From Terriglobales bacterium (GTDB lineage Bacteria > Acidobacteriota > Terriglobia > Terriglobales > Acidobacteriaceae), in contig JAATEV010000119.1 in the NCBI GenBank assembly GCA_015655585.1, positions 1 through 47,238 on the forward strand: a stretch of 47,238 nucleotides of DNA, given 5' to 3'. Below, one piece after another: positions 8,375 through 16,404 of this stretch. A program made the translations under genes and the position numbers. Under the pieces are notes generated by a model that worked only from the letters and a program-made list of their open reading frames with translations, did no database searches and was not told where the DNA came from. How positions within the stretch are numbered: position 1 is the stretch's first letter; each line of letters opens with the position of its first letter.

Positions 8375-8803
8375 ATGGCTACGAAGCGGAAGACCAAGGG
8401 CGCGTACATGATCTCTTCGGTGGCGGAGATGTATGAGATACATCCGCAGACGCTGCGCCTGTATGAGCGTGAGGGGTTGCTGCGTCCTTCGCGAAGCGAG
8501 GGGAACACGCGGCTCTATACCGATGAGGATCTGGAGCGGCTGGAGTTTATTTTGAACCTGGCGCGAGACCTTGGGGTGAATATCGCGGGGATCGCGATTG
8601 TGCTGCAGATGCGCGAGCGCATGGAAGAGATGAACCGGCAGATGCAGGGGTTCGTGGACTATGTGCGGACGGAGATGCTGGCGCGGATGCAGCAACAGCA
8701 GCCTCCGGTGGCTGGATTGGTGCCGATGCGGAGGCCGGTGGTGACTCCTCCGGCGGTGAAGGTGGTGGCGGCGAAGGCGTCGAGAAAGAAGTCGGTGGGC
8801 TAG
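8375..8803 (+). CDS. hspR: Heat-shock repressor HspR (MerR family)
   Basis: 142-residue DNA-binding protein. After a basic start (MATKRKTKGAYMIS) comes a winged-helix MerR-type HTH, VAEMYEIHPQTLRLYEREGL, then RPSRSEGNTRLYTDEDLERL and ARDLGVNIAGIAIVLQMRERMEEM. The HPQTLR-YE-GLL-PSR-R-Y core and GVN-x2-GI are diagnostic of HspR, which represses dnaK-type genes by binding HAIR inverted repeats. The C-terminal 50 residues are Gln/Pro/Val-rich and longer than usual. It lies seven bases after the antitoxin gene. A HAIR-like site before dnaK gives it an obvious target. No convincing HAIR site is seen before its own operon. Confidence 0.9.
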   Translation: MATKRKTKGAYMISSVAEMYEIHPQTLRLYEREGLLRPSRSEGNTRLYTDEDLERLEFILNLARDLGVNIAGIAIVLQMRERMEEMNRQMQGFVDYVRTEMLARMQQQQPPVAGLVPMRRPVVTPPAVKVVAAKASRKKSVG

Positions 8804-8891
8804 CCGGATGGTGGTTCGGTGATGCGGCTGGGATAGACTTATAGACTGCGCGTTAACGTCGTTTTCAGCGTATTTGAGTTGTACTGTGGAG

Positions 8892-10076
8892 ATGAGTCTG
8901 TTGCTTCGGATCTTGTTCTGGATTGCGGTGGGCGGTTCGCTCACCTCTACGATCTATTGCCTGATGGTGATCGTCGCGGCGCTGCGGTTTGGCGTGCGGC
9001 GGTGGCGGGAGGAGCGCGCTTTGCTGGAGTTTCTGCCTCCGGTGAGTATGCTGAAGCCGCTGCATGGGACCGAGCCGGGCATGGAACGGAACCTGGAGAC
9101 GTTTTTCGAGCAGGATTATCCGGAGTTCGAGCTGCTGTTCTGCGCGCGGCATGATACGGATGAGGGGCTGCGGCTGGCGAGGCGGGTGGGCGAGCGGTAT
9201 CCGGGGGTGAAGGCAAAATATTTAACGTGCGGGGAGCCTTTACCGGCGTTTCATAACGCGAAGGTGTTCTCGCTGGCGAAGCTGGATGCGGAGGCGGAGA
9301 ACGATCTGTTCATTACGAGCGACGCGGATGTGCGGGTGAAGAAGGATTATCTGCAAAAGATGGTGCAGAACCTGAAGAATCCGCAGGTTGGGCTGGCCTC
9401 GTGTGTGTACCTGGGGACGACGGAAGAGGGAAGGCGCGCGGGGTTCTCGTCGCAGTTGGATGCGGTGGGCAAGAGCGTGGAGATGTCGTCGGGCGTGCTG
9501 GTGGCGGACATGCTGGAAGGGACGAAGTTCGCGCTGGGGGCGACGATGGCGGTGCGGCGGGAGTCGTTTCAGAAGGTGGGTGGGTTTGAAGAGTTGGGGC
9601 AGTTTTATGCCGATGACTTTGTGCTGGGTAACAGGTTGGCGGAGCAGGGGACGGGTGTCCTGCTGGCGACGCATGTGATCCGGTTGATGGTGCAGGATAC
9701 GCCGTTCGGGCTGTCGTTCCGAAACCAGTTGCGCTGGATGCAGAGCACACGGCGGTCGCGGCGGTGGGGGCATCTGGGAACAGGGCTCACGTTTGCGGTG
9801 CCGTTTGGGGTGATGGGGCTGGTGTGGGGATTGTTGAGCGGCCATGCGGCTTGGGGAGCGGCGTGGCTGGCGGCGATGGTGCTGAATCGATGGTTGCAGG
9901 CAGGAGTGATTCTGCGGGTGCTGGGGGATGAGGATTGGGCGTGGGGAATGATGATTTATCCGCTGCGGGACCTGTTGGGATGGGTGCTGTGGGTGGGGAG
10001 CTATATCGGCGACCGGTTCTATTACCGGGGGAAGATCTATCGGCTGAAGGACGGTGGGCGGGTGGAGGAGACTTAG
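8892..10076 (+). CDS. hpnI: Membrane glycosyltransferase, HpnI/ceramide-glucosyltransferase-like (GT2/GT21)
   Basis: 394 residues. An N-terminal transmembrane helix (LLLRILFWIAVGG...) is followed by a cytoplasmic GT-A domain: VSMLKPLHG, the donor-metal motif ITSDADVRV, the acceptor region YADDFVLGNRLA, and RNQLRWMQSTR, the (Q/R)xxRW box of processive and ceramide-type enzymes. C-terminal helices follow. The order matches HpnI, which adds N-acetylglucosamine to bacteriohopanetetrol, a hopanoid side-chain step expected in acidobacteria. No other hopanoid gene is in view, so ceramide-type glucosylation is the alternative. ATG 8892 was chosen over an upstream TTG because GTGGAG precedes it and the helix begins there. 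It converges on the glycosyltransferase pair to the right. Confidence 0.75.
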   Translation: MSLLLRILFWIAVGGSLTSTIYCLMVIVAALRFGVRRWREERALLEFLPPVSMLKPLHGTEPGMERNLETFFEQDYPEFELLFCARHDTDEGLRLARRVGERYPGVKAKYLTCGEPLPAFHNAKVFSLAKLDAEAENDLFITSDADVRVKKDYLQKMVQNLKNPQVGLASCVYLGTTEEGRRAGFSSQLDAVGKSVEMSSGVLVADMLEGTKFALGATMAVRRESFQKVGGFEELGQFYADDFVLGNRLAEQGTGVLLATHVIRLMVQDTPFGLSFRNQLRWMQSTRRSRRWGHLGTGLTFAVPFGVMGLVWGLLSGHAAWGAAWLAAMVLNRWLQAGVILRVLGDEDWAWGMMIYPLRDLLGWVLWVGSYIGDRFYYRGKIYRLKDGGRVEET

Positions 10077-10120
10077 GCCTGATTCGACCGCGGATTTCGC
10101 GGATAACAACGGATGAAAAG

Positions 10121-10214
10121 CTAAAAGGCGTAACGGTGATCAAAGGGATAAAGGTTGATAAAAGGGATTTTTTTCTTTTATTTTTCTTTATCCCTTTGAT
10201 CGTTGTTACTCCTT
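10121..10214. repeat. Long inverted repeat between convergent genes (GTAACGG cassette, copy 1)
   Basis: The left arm contains AAAGGCGTAAC, then GATCAAAGGGATAAAG. The right arm contains CTTTATCCCTTTGATC, then GTTAC, then CCTTT. The 16-bp core pairs perfectly and the outer part with few mismatches, around a T-rich centre. It lies between the 3' ends of hpnI (+) and the minus-strand glycosyltransferase, so its transcript could terminate both. A GCGGAT-type unit (10088-10115) precedes it. The left-arm sequence recurs at 25642. Confidence 0.7.
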
Positions 10215-10220
10215 TGTTTT

Positions 10221-12188
10221 CTATTGGTTGGTTAGGATGGTTTTGCCTCCGGCGGTGGCCAGGGTGTGGACGGGGCCGTAGGGGGTAAGGTCTCGGGTGC
10301 GGGTGGTGGGGGTGTAGGTCATCAGGAAGATGCGGCGGGGGCTGGACCAGAGCTGGTGGAGGGTGGATTCGGTCTCGAAGATGTGGGGGGAATCGGGCCA
10401 GAAGCTGCCGTACCATAGGCCGTTGACGCGGCCGTTGACTAGGTGGACGGGCTGGCCGGTGTAGAAGATGAGGGTGGAGCCGGAGGTCAATTCGCCGTCC
10501 AGAACGAGGAGATCGTCTGGATGGGGGATGGTTTGTTGCTGGTGGTTGATAGCTTCGGCTAAGGGCTTGGAGCCGAGGATGGGGTAGAAGCGGGCAAGAC
10601 CTTCGTGGGCGGCCATGAGGACGATGATCATGGCGGCGGCGAGGGTGAGGTTGGCGGCGTAGGTGCGGCTGCGGCGGCGGAGAAGGTAGCTTACCGGGCC
10701 GACGATGAGCAGGCCGAGCGCGGTGAAGGCGAGGGGGCCGCGGAAGAAGCCCATGGCGGTGCTGGTGAGGTCGGAGATGTGGCTGAGGGAGAGGTTGTAG
10801 GCCTCGGTGCTGCTAGCTACGGAGAGGAGGGTGACGATGTCGGTGTGGGGTGCGGGGGTGGGCGCGGTGAGGGCGTAGTAGCCGCAGACGATGGCGAGGA
10901 CGGTGGTGAGGGGGAGGAGGAAGATGGTGTGCCAGCGTTGGGCGCTTCGGCGAGCGGTTGGGGACTGGCTGGAGTCGGAGTCGGCTTGTGCGAGGAGGCC
11001 TCCGGCCATGAGGGCTAAGGCGGGAAGGGCGGGGAGGCTGTAGTACTCCTGCCGGTTGGAGATGGAGAAGAAGCCGAGGACTACGGCGGCCCATAGGAGG
11101 AGGGAGAGGGCGGCTTCTTGAGATGGCTTCTGGCGCAGGTTGCGGAGTTGCTGGGTGATGGCTCCGGGGAGGAAGGTGGCCCAGGGCATGATCCAGATGA
11201 GGAGATAGAGCCAGAAGAGCCAGATGGGGGTGAGGCCGTAGTCGTGGGGGATGCGTTTGGAGAGGAAGCGGGCTATGTGCTCGTTGTAGAGATAGAACCA
11301 GGCCCAGCCTCCGGTGGCGGGCAGGCCTTGTCCGGCGGGCAGGGGGATGGGTGGGTTGCGGATTGCGGCCAGGATGTGCCAGGGGGCGGCTATGGCGACG
11401 AAGGTGAGGGCGCTGGCTATGGGGTGGAGCTTGAGGAGGAGACGGAGTTGCCGGGTGAGGAGGAGGTAGAGGAGGACGAAGGCTATGGGGAAGACTAAGC
11501 CTATGAGTCCCTTGGTTAAGACGTTTAAGGCGAGGACGGCGGCGAAGGCTATGCAGGGTAGGAGGGAGCTTTTCGGGCTGGGGGAGGAGAGCGGTTCGTG
11601 CTTTGCACGAATGCCCACCTTAGCGACGATACTGCTGTCGCGAAGATGGGGCACCCGGATTAGTGGGGTGATTCGTTCGAGGGCTATCAGGAAGAGGTGG
11701 ACGGCGAGGGTCATCCATAGGGCTAAGAGGATGTCTGGGATGTAGAAGCGGGTGTAGAGATAGGGGCCTATGGCGGTGGCCATAGCGAGGGCGGCGTAGA
11801 GGCCGCCGCGGTCGGGGTTGCTGGCGGGGGAGATGGTGGCGAAGAGGCGGCTGCCCAGCGCGTAGGTGGCCAGCAGGAGGGCGAGGACGGCGAGGGCGAG
11901 GGGTAGGCGGGCGGCCCAGTCCTTAATTCCAAAAACAGCCATCGAGGAAGAAGCCATCCAGTACATTAACGGGGGCTTGTCGAAGAAGCGGACGCCGTTG
12001 ATGTAGGGGGTTACGAAGTCGTGGCGGCGGAGCATCTCGCGGGCGATCTCGATGTAGACGGAGTCTACGTCGTCGAGGAGGCCGGGGCGGAAGAGTCCGC
12101 CGAGCTGGAGGGCGACCCAGGAGGCGAGGATCAGGCTGAGGGAGCGGAGGCTCGGGCGGCGAGGAGCGGATTGTGGCTGCGTCGTCAG
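10221..12188 (-). CDS. ArnT/PMT-type (GT83-like) polyprenyl-linked glycosyltransferase, second of a tandem pair
   Basis: Multi-pass inner-membrane GT-C enzyme, 655 residues if started at CTG 12188; it would transfer a lipid-linked sugar in the periplasm. The first periplasmic loop PGLLDDVDSVYIEIAREML carries the family's acidic catalytic motif. NGVRFFDKPPLMYWM is the conserved segment after it, followed by about ten hydrophobic helices. The first ATG in frame (12035) would delete the catalytic loop and helix 1, and no ATG, GTG or TTG lies upstream in frame. CTG 12188 gives LTTQPQS, which aligns with MATQTS at the start of the upstream paralogue. The gap to that paralogue is 17 bases, so the pair is an operon. 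A palindromic repeat is read in frame near 11595-11653. Confidence 0.85.
   Translation of the reverse strand: MTTQPQSAPRRPSLRSLSLILASWVALQLGGLFRPGLLDDVDSVYIEIAREMLRRHDFVTPYINGVRFFDKPPLMYWMASSSMAVFGIKDWAARLPLALAVLALLLATYALGSRLFATISPASNPDRGGLYAALAMATAIGPYLYTRFYIPDILLALWMTLAVHLFLIALERITPLIRVPHLRDSSIVAKVGIRAKHEPLSSPSPKSSLLPCIAFAAVLALNVLTKGLIGLVFPIAFVLLYLLLTRQLRLLLKLHPIASALTFVAIAAPWHILAAIRNPPIPLPAGQGLPATGGWAWFYLYNEHIARFLSKRIPHDYGLTPIWLFWLYLLIWIMPWATFLPGAITQQLRNLRQKPSQEAALSLLLWAAVVLGFFSISNRQEYYSLPALPALALMAGGLLAQADSDSSQSPTARRSAQRWHTIFLLPLTTVLAIVCGYYALTAPTPAPHTDIVTLLSVASSTEAYNLSLSHISDLTSTAMGFFRGPLAFTALGLLIVGPVSYLLRRRSRTYAANLTLAAAMIIVLMAAHEGLARFYPILGSKPLAEAINHQQQTIPHPDDLLVLDGELTSGSTLIFYTGQPVHLVNGRVNGLWYGSFWPDSPHIFETESTLHQLWSSPRRIFLMTYTPTTRTRDLTPYGPVHTLATAGGKTILTNQ
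11595..11653. repeat. Multi-hairpin repeat read in frame inside the glycosyltransferase
   Basis: TTCGTGC-TTT-GCACGAA (11595-11611) is a perfect hairpin. Next to it TGCCCA (11612-11617) pairs with TGGGGCA (11647-11653), with one bulge, enclosing GCGAC (11623-11627)/GTCGC (11637-11641). The DNA is translated as VPHLRDSSIVAKVGIRAKHE in a loop between two membrane helices. The architecture (outer stem plus inner hairpins) resembles mobile palindromic repeats that usually lie between genes. Confidence 0.55.
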
Positions 12189-12205
12189 GGTCGTTTCTCT
12201 CTTCT

Positions 12206-14128
12206 TTATTTTTGCTGCGATTGCTGCTGATCCAGAGGTCGATCGGTGTAGAGGGCTTTGCCGGAGGTCTCTTGCAGGAGGATGAGGGGGCGTCCGGCGA
12301 GGAGTTGGTTTACGTCTTCGCGGTGTTCTAGCGGGACGAAGAGGAGTTTGCGGGGGCCGGTGGCCCAGGTGTCGAGGAGATCGCGGGGAGTGAGGAAGAT
12401 GGGTGGGGCGTCGGGGAAGGTGCTGCCGAAGAGCATGGAGGAGGAGCGGCCATCGACGAGGGAGACGGTGCGTCCGAGATAGAAGCCGATGGAGGAGCCG
12501 AAGGACTGGTCTCCGTAGAGGAGGACCGGGGTGTTGCGGGGGATGAGGTTGCGGTCTTCGAGGCTCTGGATGCGGGCGGCGAAGGTGTAGGAAGAGAGCA
12601 TGGGGGAGAAGCGGGCGAAGGCGATGTGCGCGGCGAGGAGGAAGACGGCGGAGGTGAGGGCGATGGTGATGGTGGAGGCCAGATGACGGCGTTTGACGCG
12701 CAGGAACCAGGCGATGGCGGGGCCGAAGAGGAAGGCGATGGCGGCGATGGCGGCGGGGCGTCGCAGGGCGGCGAAGCTGGGGCCGGTGAGGTCGAAGAGG
12801 TGCGACATGGAGAGGGTGTAGTGACCGACGTTGCGGTGGGCGAGGAGGTCGCCTATGTCGGGAACGAAGGGGATGTGGCGGGAGGTCCAGAGGCCGATGG
12901 CGAGGGTGAGGGCTAGGGCGACTCCGATGGCGGTGAGAGCGGCGTGGGCGAGGAGGAGCCAGCGGCGGGAGGAGTGGTCTTCCGTACAGGCGCAGTTGGA
13001 TTCGGTTCGGGTGAGGGAGGCGGCGATGATGAGGAGGAGGGGAAGATAGGCGGGGAAGGTGTAGTACTCCTGATTGGTGGAGAGGGAGAAGAAAAAGAGC
13101 ACCAAAGCGGAGTAGATGGCGAGGAGGAGGACGGTTCGAGACTGCGGAGTGGCGTTAAAGATGCGGCGGGACTTCCAGCTCTGCCAGCCTTTGAGGAGGG
13201 CGAGGGGGAAGAAGATGCTCCAGGGGAAGAGCCAGACGAGATGGAGGGTCCAGTAGAGGTAGGTGGGGAGCTTGTTGTAGTCGCGGGGGTAGCGGCGGCC
13301 GAGGAAGCGGAGGAAGTGCTCGTTGATGAAGTAGAACCAGAAGAAGCCGTGGTGGTCCATGCCTTCGGTGTTCCGGAGACCGGCGAGGATGTGCCACGGG
13401 GCGGCTATGGCCAAGAAGAGGAGAGTGCCGGTGAGGGGTTTGAGGGAGCGCCAGTTTTTTAGTTGGCCGGTGAGGGCCAGATAGATCAGGGCGGTGCCGG
13501 AGAGGAAGATGATGGCTACGAGTCCCTTGGTGAGGACGGCAAGGGCGAGGAACGTCCACATGAGGTGGGCGTGGGTGGCGGGGGAGAGAGAGGCTGGGGT
13601 TTCGCGGGTGTTGTGGCTGGTTGCTCGAAGGAAGCTGTAGAGGGCGGCGCAGAGGAAGAGGGAGAAGAGGGCTTCGGGGATGAAGACGCGGGTGAAGAGG
13701 AAGACTCCGGCGGAGGTGAGGAGGGCGAGGCCGGTGTAGAAGGCGGTGCGGGCGTCGAAGACCTGAGCGGCCCAGCGGTATCCGAGCAGGGCGAGCAGGA
13801 GGATGGCGATGGCCTGGGGGAGATGCGCGGCGAAGGCGTTGAACCCGAAGAGGCGGAAGCTGGCGGCGACGAGCCAGTAGGGGAGCGGGGCTTTTTCGAG
13901 ATAGCGGATGCCGTTGACGTGGAGGGTGACGAGATCGCCGGTGAGGGCGATGTGGCGGGCGGCGTTGGCGTGGGTGGCGTCGGCGTCGTCGAGCAGGGGC
14001 GGGGTGAAGAGGGAGGCGGCGAAGAGAAGGAGCCAGAGCGCGGTGAGGAAAATGAGTGCGGGGAGTCTTCTGGGAGCGTTGGCCAGCGCGGTTGCGAGTG
14101 GAGAAGATGGAGAGGTTTGGGTGGCCAT
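12206..14128 (-). CDS. ArnT/PMT-type (GT83-like) polyprenyl-linked glycosyltransferase, first of a tandem pair
   Basis: Inner-membrane GT-C glycosyltransferase, 640 residues from ATG 14128. The layout matches the next gene: helix 1 (IFLTALWLLLFAASLF), acidic loop PPLLDDADATHANAARHI, then NGIRYLEKAPLPYW, then many hydrophobic helices and a soluble C-terminal part with LLYGDQSFGSSIGFYLG. ArnT relatives move aminoarabinose or other sugars from undecaprenyl phosphate to lipid A or another glycan. Two divergent copies in one operon suggest different donors or acceptors. An in-frame ATG at 14167 would add 13 residues; 14128 was preferred because MATQTS aligns with the start of the paralogue. Neither has a clear Shine-Dalgarno. 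Confidence 0.87.
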   Translation of the reverse strand: MATQTSPSSPLATALANAPRRLPALIFLTALWLLLFAASLFTPPLLDDADATHANAARHIALTGDLVTLHVNGIRYLEKAPLPYWLVAASFRLFGFNAFAAHLPQAIAILLLALLGYRWAAQVFDARTAFYTGLALLTSAGVFLFTRVFIPEALFSLFLCAALYSFLRATSHNTRETPASLSPATHAHLMWTFLALAVLTKGLVAIIFLSGTALIYLALTGQLKNWRSLKPLTGTLLFLAIAAPWHILAGLRNTEGMDHHGFFWFYFINEHFLRFLGRRYPRDYNKLPTYLYWTLHLVWLFPWSIFFPLALLKGWQSWKSRRIFNATPQSRTVLLLAIYSALVLFFFSLSTNQEYYTFPAYLPLLLIIAASLTRTESNCACTEDHSSRRWLLLAHAALTAIGVALALTLAIGLWTSRHIPFVPDIGDLLAHRNVGHYTLSMSHLFDLTGPSFAALRRPAAIAAIAFLFGPAIAWFLRVKRRHLASTITIALTSAVFLLAAHIAFARFSPMLSSYTFAARIQSLEDRNLIPRNTPVLLYGDQSFGSSIGFYLGRTVSLVDGRSSSMLFGSTFPDAPPIFLTPRDLLDTWATGPRKLLFVPLEHREDVNQLLAGRPLILLQETSGKALYTDRPLDQQQSQQK

Positions 14129-14255
14129 GAGAGGACTGCGCGCTTTTCCAGAATAAATTATCGGCATTGTGGCCGATAGGCGCGTGAAAAGGTCCGCTGG
14201 GATGTATCTTGCTTAAATTGGTTTTTTTATTTTTTGGGGGATATTCAGGGAAAAA

Positions 14256-15818
14256 ATGCCTACGTTTGCTGCGATAGATATTGGGTCGAACTCGTGCCGT
14301 TTGAAGATTGCTTCGGTGCAGATGCATCGGTTGAAGACGCTTTTTGAAGATCGCGAGGTGACGAGGCTGGGCGAGAGCGTGTTTCAGACGGGAGTGATCT
14401 CGCCGGAGGCGATGGCAGCGACGATCCGGGCCTTGCGGAGGTTTCACAAGGCGGTGCAGTTGCACGTGGTGGACAAGGTACGGGTGGTGGCGACGAGCGC
14501 GATGCGCGATGCGCGGAATGCGTCGGCGTTTACGGAGTGGGTGAAGTCGGCCACGGGATGGGACGTGGAGGTGATCTCGGGGCTGGAGGAGGGCAGGCTG
14601 ATCCACCTGGGGGTGGTGACGCACGAGGTGGGAGCGCGGGGAAGGTGCCTACTGATCGACCTGGGCGGCGGAAGCTGCGAGGTGACGGTCTCGGATGCGG
14701 GACGTATCCGGACGATGGTGAGCCTTCCGCTGGGTGCGGTGCGCTTGCAGGAGGCGTTTTTGCAGCACTCGGACCCTCCGGCGAAGGAAGACGTGGCGCG
14801 GCTGAAGCAGTTTATCGAGCGCGAGCTGCGGAAGGCGCAGAAGAAGCTGGGTGTGCCGCGGGTGGGGCTGGTGGTGGCGACGTCGGGCACGGCTGCGGCT
14901 CTGGCGGAGGCGAGCGGGCATGTGCGGAAGGGCACGGCGAAGAAGTCGCTGGCGAAGAAGAGGCTGGAACGGGTGGGGATGCTGACGGCGGACACTCCCG
15001 ACGTGCGGAAGCTGGCGGACCGGCTGGCGAAGATGAGCAATGTGGAGCGCGAGGCGGTGCCGGGAATCGGGCCGCGGCGGTCGGAGATTATTGTGGGTGG
15101 CGCGCTGGTGTATGCGACGCTGCTGGAGAGGCTGGGGCTGAAGGGGTTCCGCTACTCGCCGCTGGGGCTGCGGGATGGAATGCTGGCGCAGATGCTGGCG
15201 GAGGTGGACCTGCGGACGTCGGTACACCAGAAGCTCGAAAGCGAGCGCTGGGCGGGCGTGCTGGAGGTCTGCGATCGATACGGGATCGAGCAGAAGAAGG
15301 TGGAGCCGGTGCGACAGCACGTGGTGGAGCTGTTCGACTCGATGGTGGCGGTGCATGAGCTGCCGCAGGAGTACAGGCTGTGGCTGGAGTCGGCGGGGAT
15401 GATGCATGACGTGGGCAAGTTCATGAATCATCAGGGGCACTACCGGCACACGCAGTACATTATTGCGAACTCGGAGATCTTCGGGTTTTCGCCGGAGCAG
15501 AGGGCGATTGTGAGCGCGATTGCCAGGTATCTGGGCAAGACGCGGCCTGAAGCGGCGGACAGGCCGATGCGGTCGATTCCGGTGGAGGAGCATGTCCACG
15601 TGGTAAGGGCGGTGGTTCTGCTGCGGCTGGCGGTGGCGTTGAACCAGGACCGCGCCACGGCGGCGCTGAAGATTCGGACGCATGTGTATCCAAAGCGCGT
15701 GCTGCTGGAGCTGGTGCCGGGACGTGGGAACGCGGAGCTGGAGGCGTGGTCGCTGAAGAAAGAGGCGGACTACTTCCGGGAGGTCTTCCGGCGCGAGCTC
15801 TTCGTCGAGGTGGCGTAG
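14256..15818 (+). CDS. ppx: Exopolyphosphatase / guanosine pentaphosphate phosphohydrolase (Ppx/GppA)
   Basis: 520-residue cytoplasmic ASKHA-fold enzyme that removes phosphate from polyphosphate or the 5' phosphate of pppGpp. The N-terminal phosphate loop is AAIDIGSNSCRLKIA. EEGRLIHLGV and LLIDLGGGSCEVTV form the second ATPase-like loop, near residue 133. The C-terminal part has an HD-type region, MMHDVGKFMNHQGHYRHTQYI, near residue 385, as in the longer Ppx2/GppA forms. Sequence alone does not separate Ppx from GppA. It is divergent from the glycosyltransferase operon and its 3' end overlaps the minus-strand sixA end by 49 bases. Confidence 0.93.
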   Translation: MPTFAAIDIGSNSCRLKIASVQMHRLKTLFEDREVTRLGESVFQTGVISPEAMAATIRALRRFHKAVQLHVVDKVRVVATSAMRDARNASAFTEWVKSATGWDVEVISGLEEGRLIHLGVVTHEVGARGRCLLIDLGGGSCEVTVSDAGRIRTMVSLPLGAVRLQEAFLQHSDPPAKEDVARLKQFIERELRKAQKKLGVPRVGLVVATSGTAAALAEASGHVRKGTAKKSLAKKRLERVGMLTADTPDVRKLADRLAKMSNVEREAVPGIGPRRSEIIVGGALVYATLLERLGLKGFRYSPLGLRDGMLAQMLAEVDLRTSVHQKLESERWAGVLEVCDRYGIEQKKVEPVRQHVVELFDSMVAVHELPQEYRLWLESAGMMHDVGKFMNHQGHYRHTQYIIANSEIFGFSPEQRAIVSAIARYLGKTRPEAADRPMRSIPVEEHVHVVRAVVLLRLAVALNQDRATAALKIRTHVYPKRVLLELVPGRGNAELEAWSLKKEADYFREVFRRELFVEVA

Positions 15819-16306
15819 AGGGCGCGGACGGTGCGGGGGTCGAGGAGGCTCTGAAGGATGGCTGGCCCACGGGTGAGATCGACCCGGGCCAGCGAGCCTT
15901 TGCGGAGGCGGATCTTGGCGGGGGTATCGGCTGCGGCGGGGACGAGGAGTGAGCCGAGGAAGTGGCTGAGATTGGGATTGTGGCCGACTACGAGCAGGTT
16001 TTCGCGGCCTGCACACTCGTGGAGGAGAGCCTGAAACTCCTGAAAGGTGGCGTTGGGGGAGAGCGCGGGGGAGTGCAGGATGGGGGCCTCGTAGCCGGTC
16101 TCGGTGCCGACGAGGGCGGCGGTCTGGAGGCAGCGCTTGAGCGGACTGGAGACGATGAGGTCGAACTGGGTGTGCTGCGCGTTGAGGACGTAGGCGAGAT
16201 GGAGGCAGTGGCGCTTGCCCTCTTTGTCCAGCGGCCGCTTGAGGTCGAGGACGGGGTTGAGGCGGCGGAGTCCAGCGCTGGCGTGGCGAAGAATATACAA
16301 ATTCAT
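15770..16306 (-). CDS. sixA: Phosphohistidine phosphatase SixA
   Basis: 178-residue histidine phosphatase. The N-terminus MNLYILRHASAG contains the catalytic RH(A/G) motif (His8). IVSSPLKRCLQTA and VVGHNPNLSHFLG provide the remaining active-site Arg and His. SixA removes phosphate from phosphohistidine in signalling phosphotransfer proteins. The ATG at 16306 was chosen because it starts the beta strand immediately before RH; the frame is open upstream to 16438 but that part has no family features. TAGAAT (16318-16323 on this strand) is a -10-like hexamer that would give a leader of only about five bases. The final codons overlap the end of ppx antisense. The methyltransferase gene lies 98 bases upstream. 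Confidence 0.88.
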   Translation of the reverse strand: MNLYILRHASAGLRRLNPVLDLKRPLDKEGKRHCLHLAYVLNAQHTQFDLIVSSPLKRCLQTAALVGTETGYEAPILHSPALSPNATFQEFQALLHECAGRENLLVVGHNPNLSHFLGSLLVPAAADTPAKIRLRKGSLARVDLTRGPAILQSLLDPRTVRALYATSTKSSRRKTSRK

Positions 16307-16404
16307 GGTCTGTTCACATTCTAGAGCAGATGGATATTCGGCCTTGTGGATGCAAGGATGCCACAGGAGTGTGACGCGGTTGGTGCGGGAGTGCGTCGGC
16401 TGGG

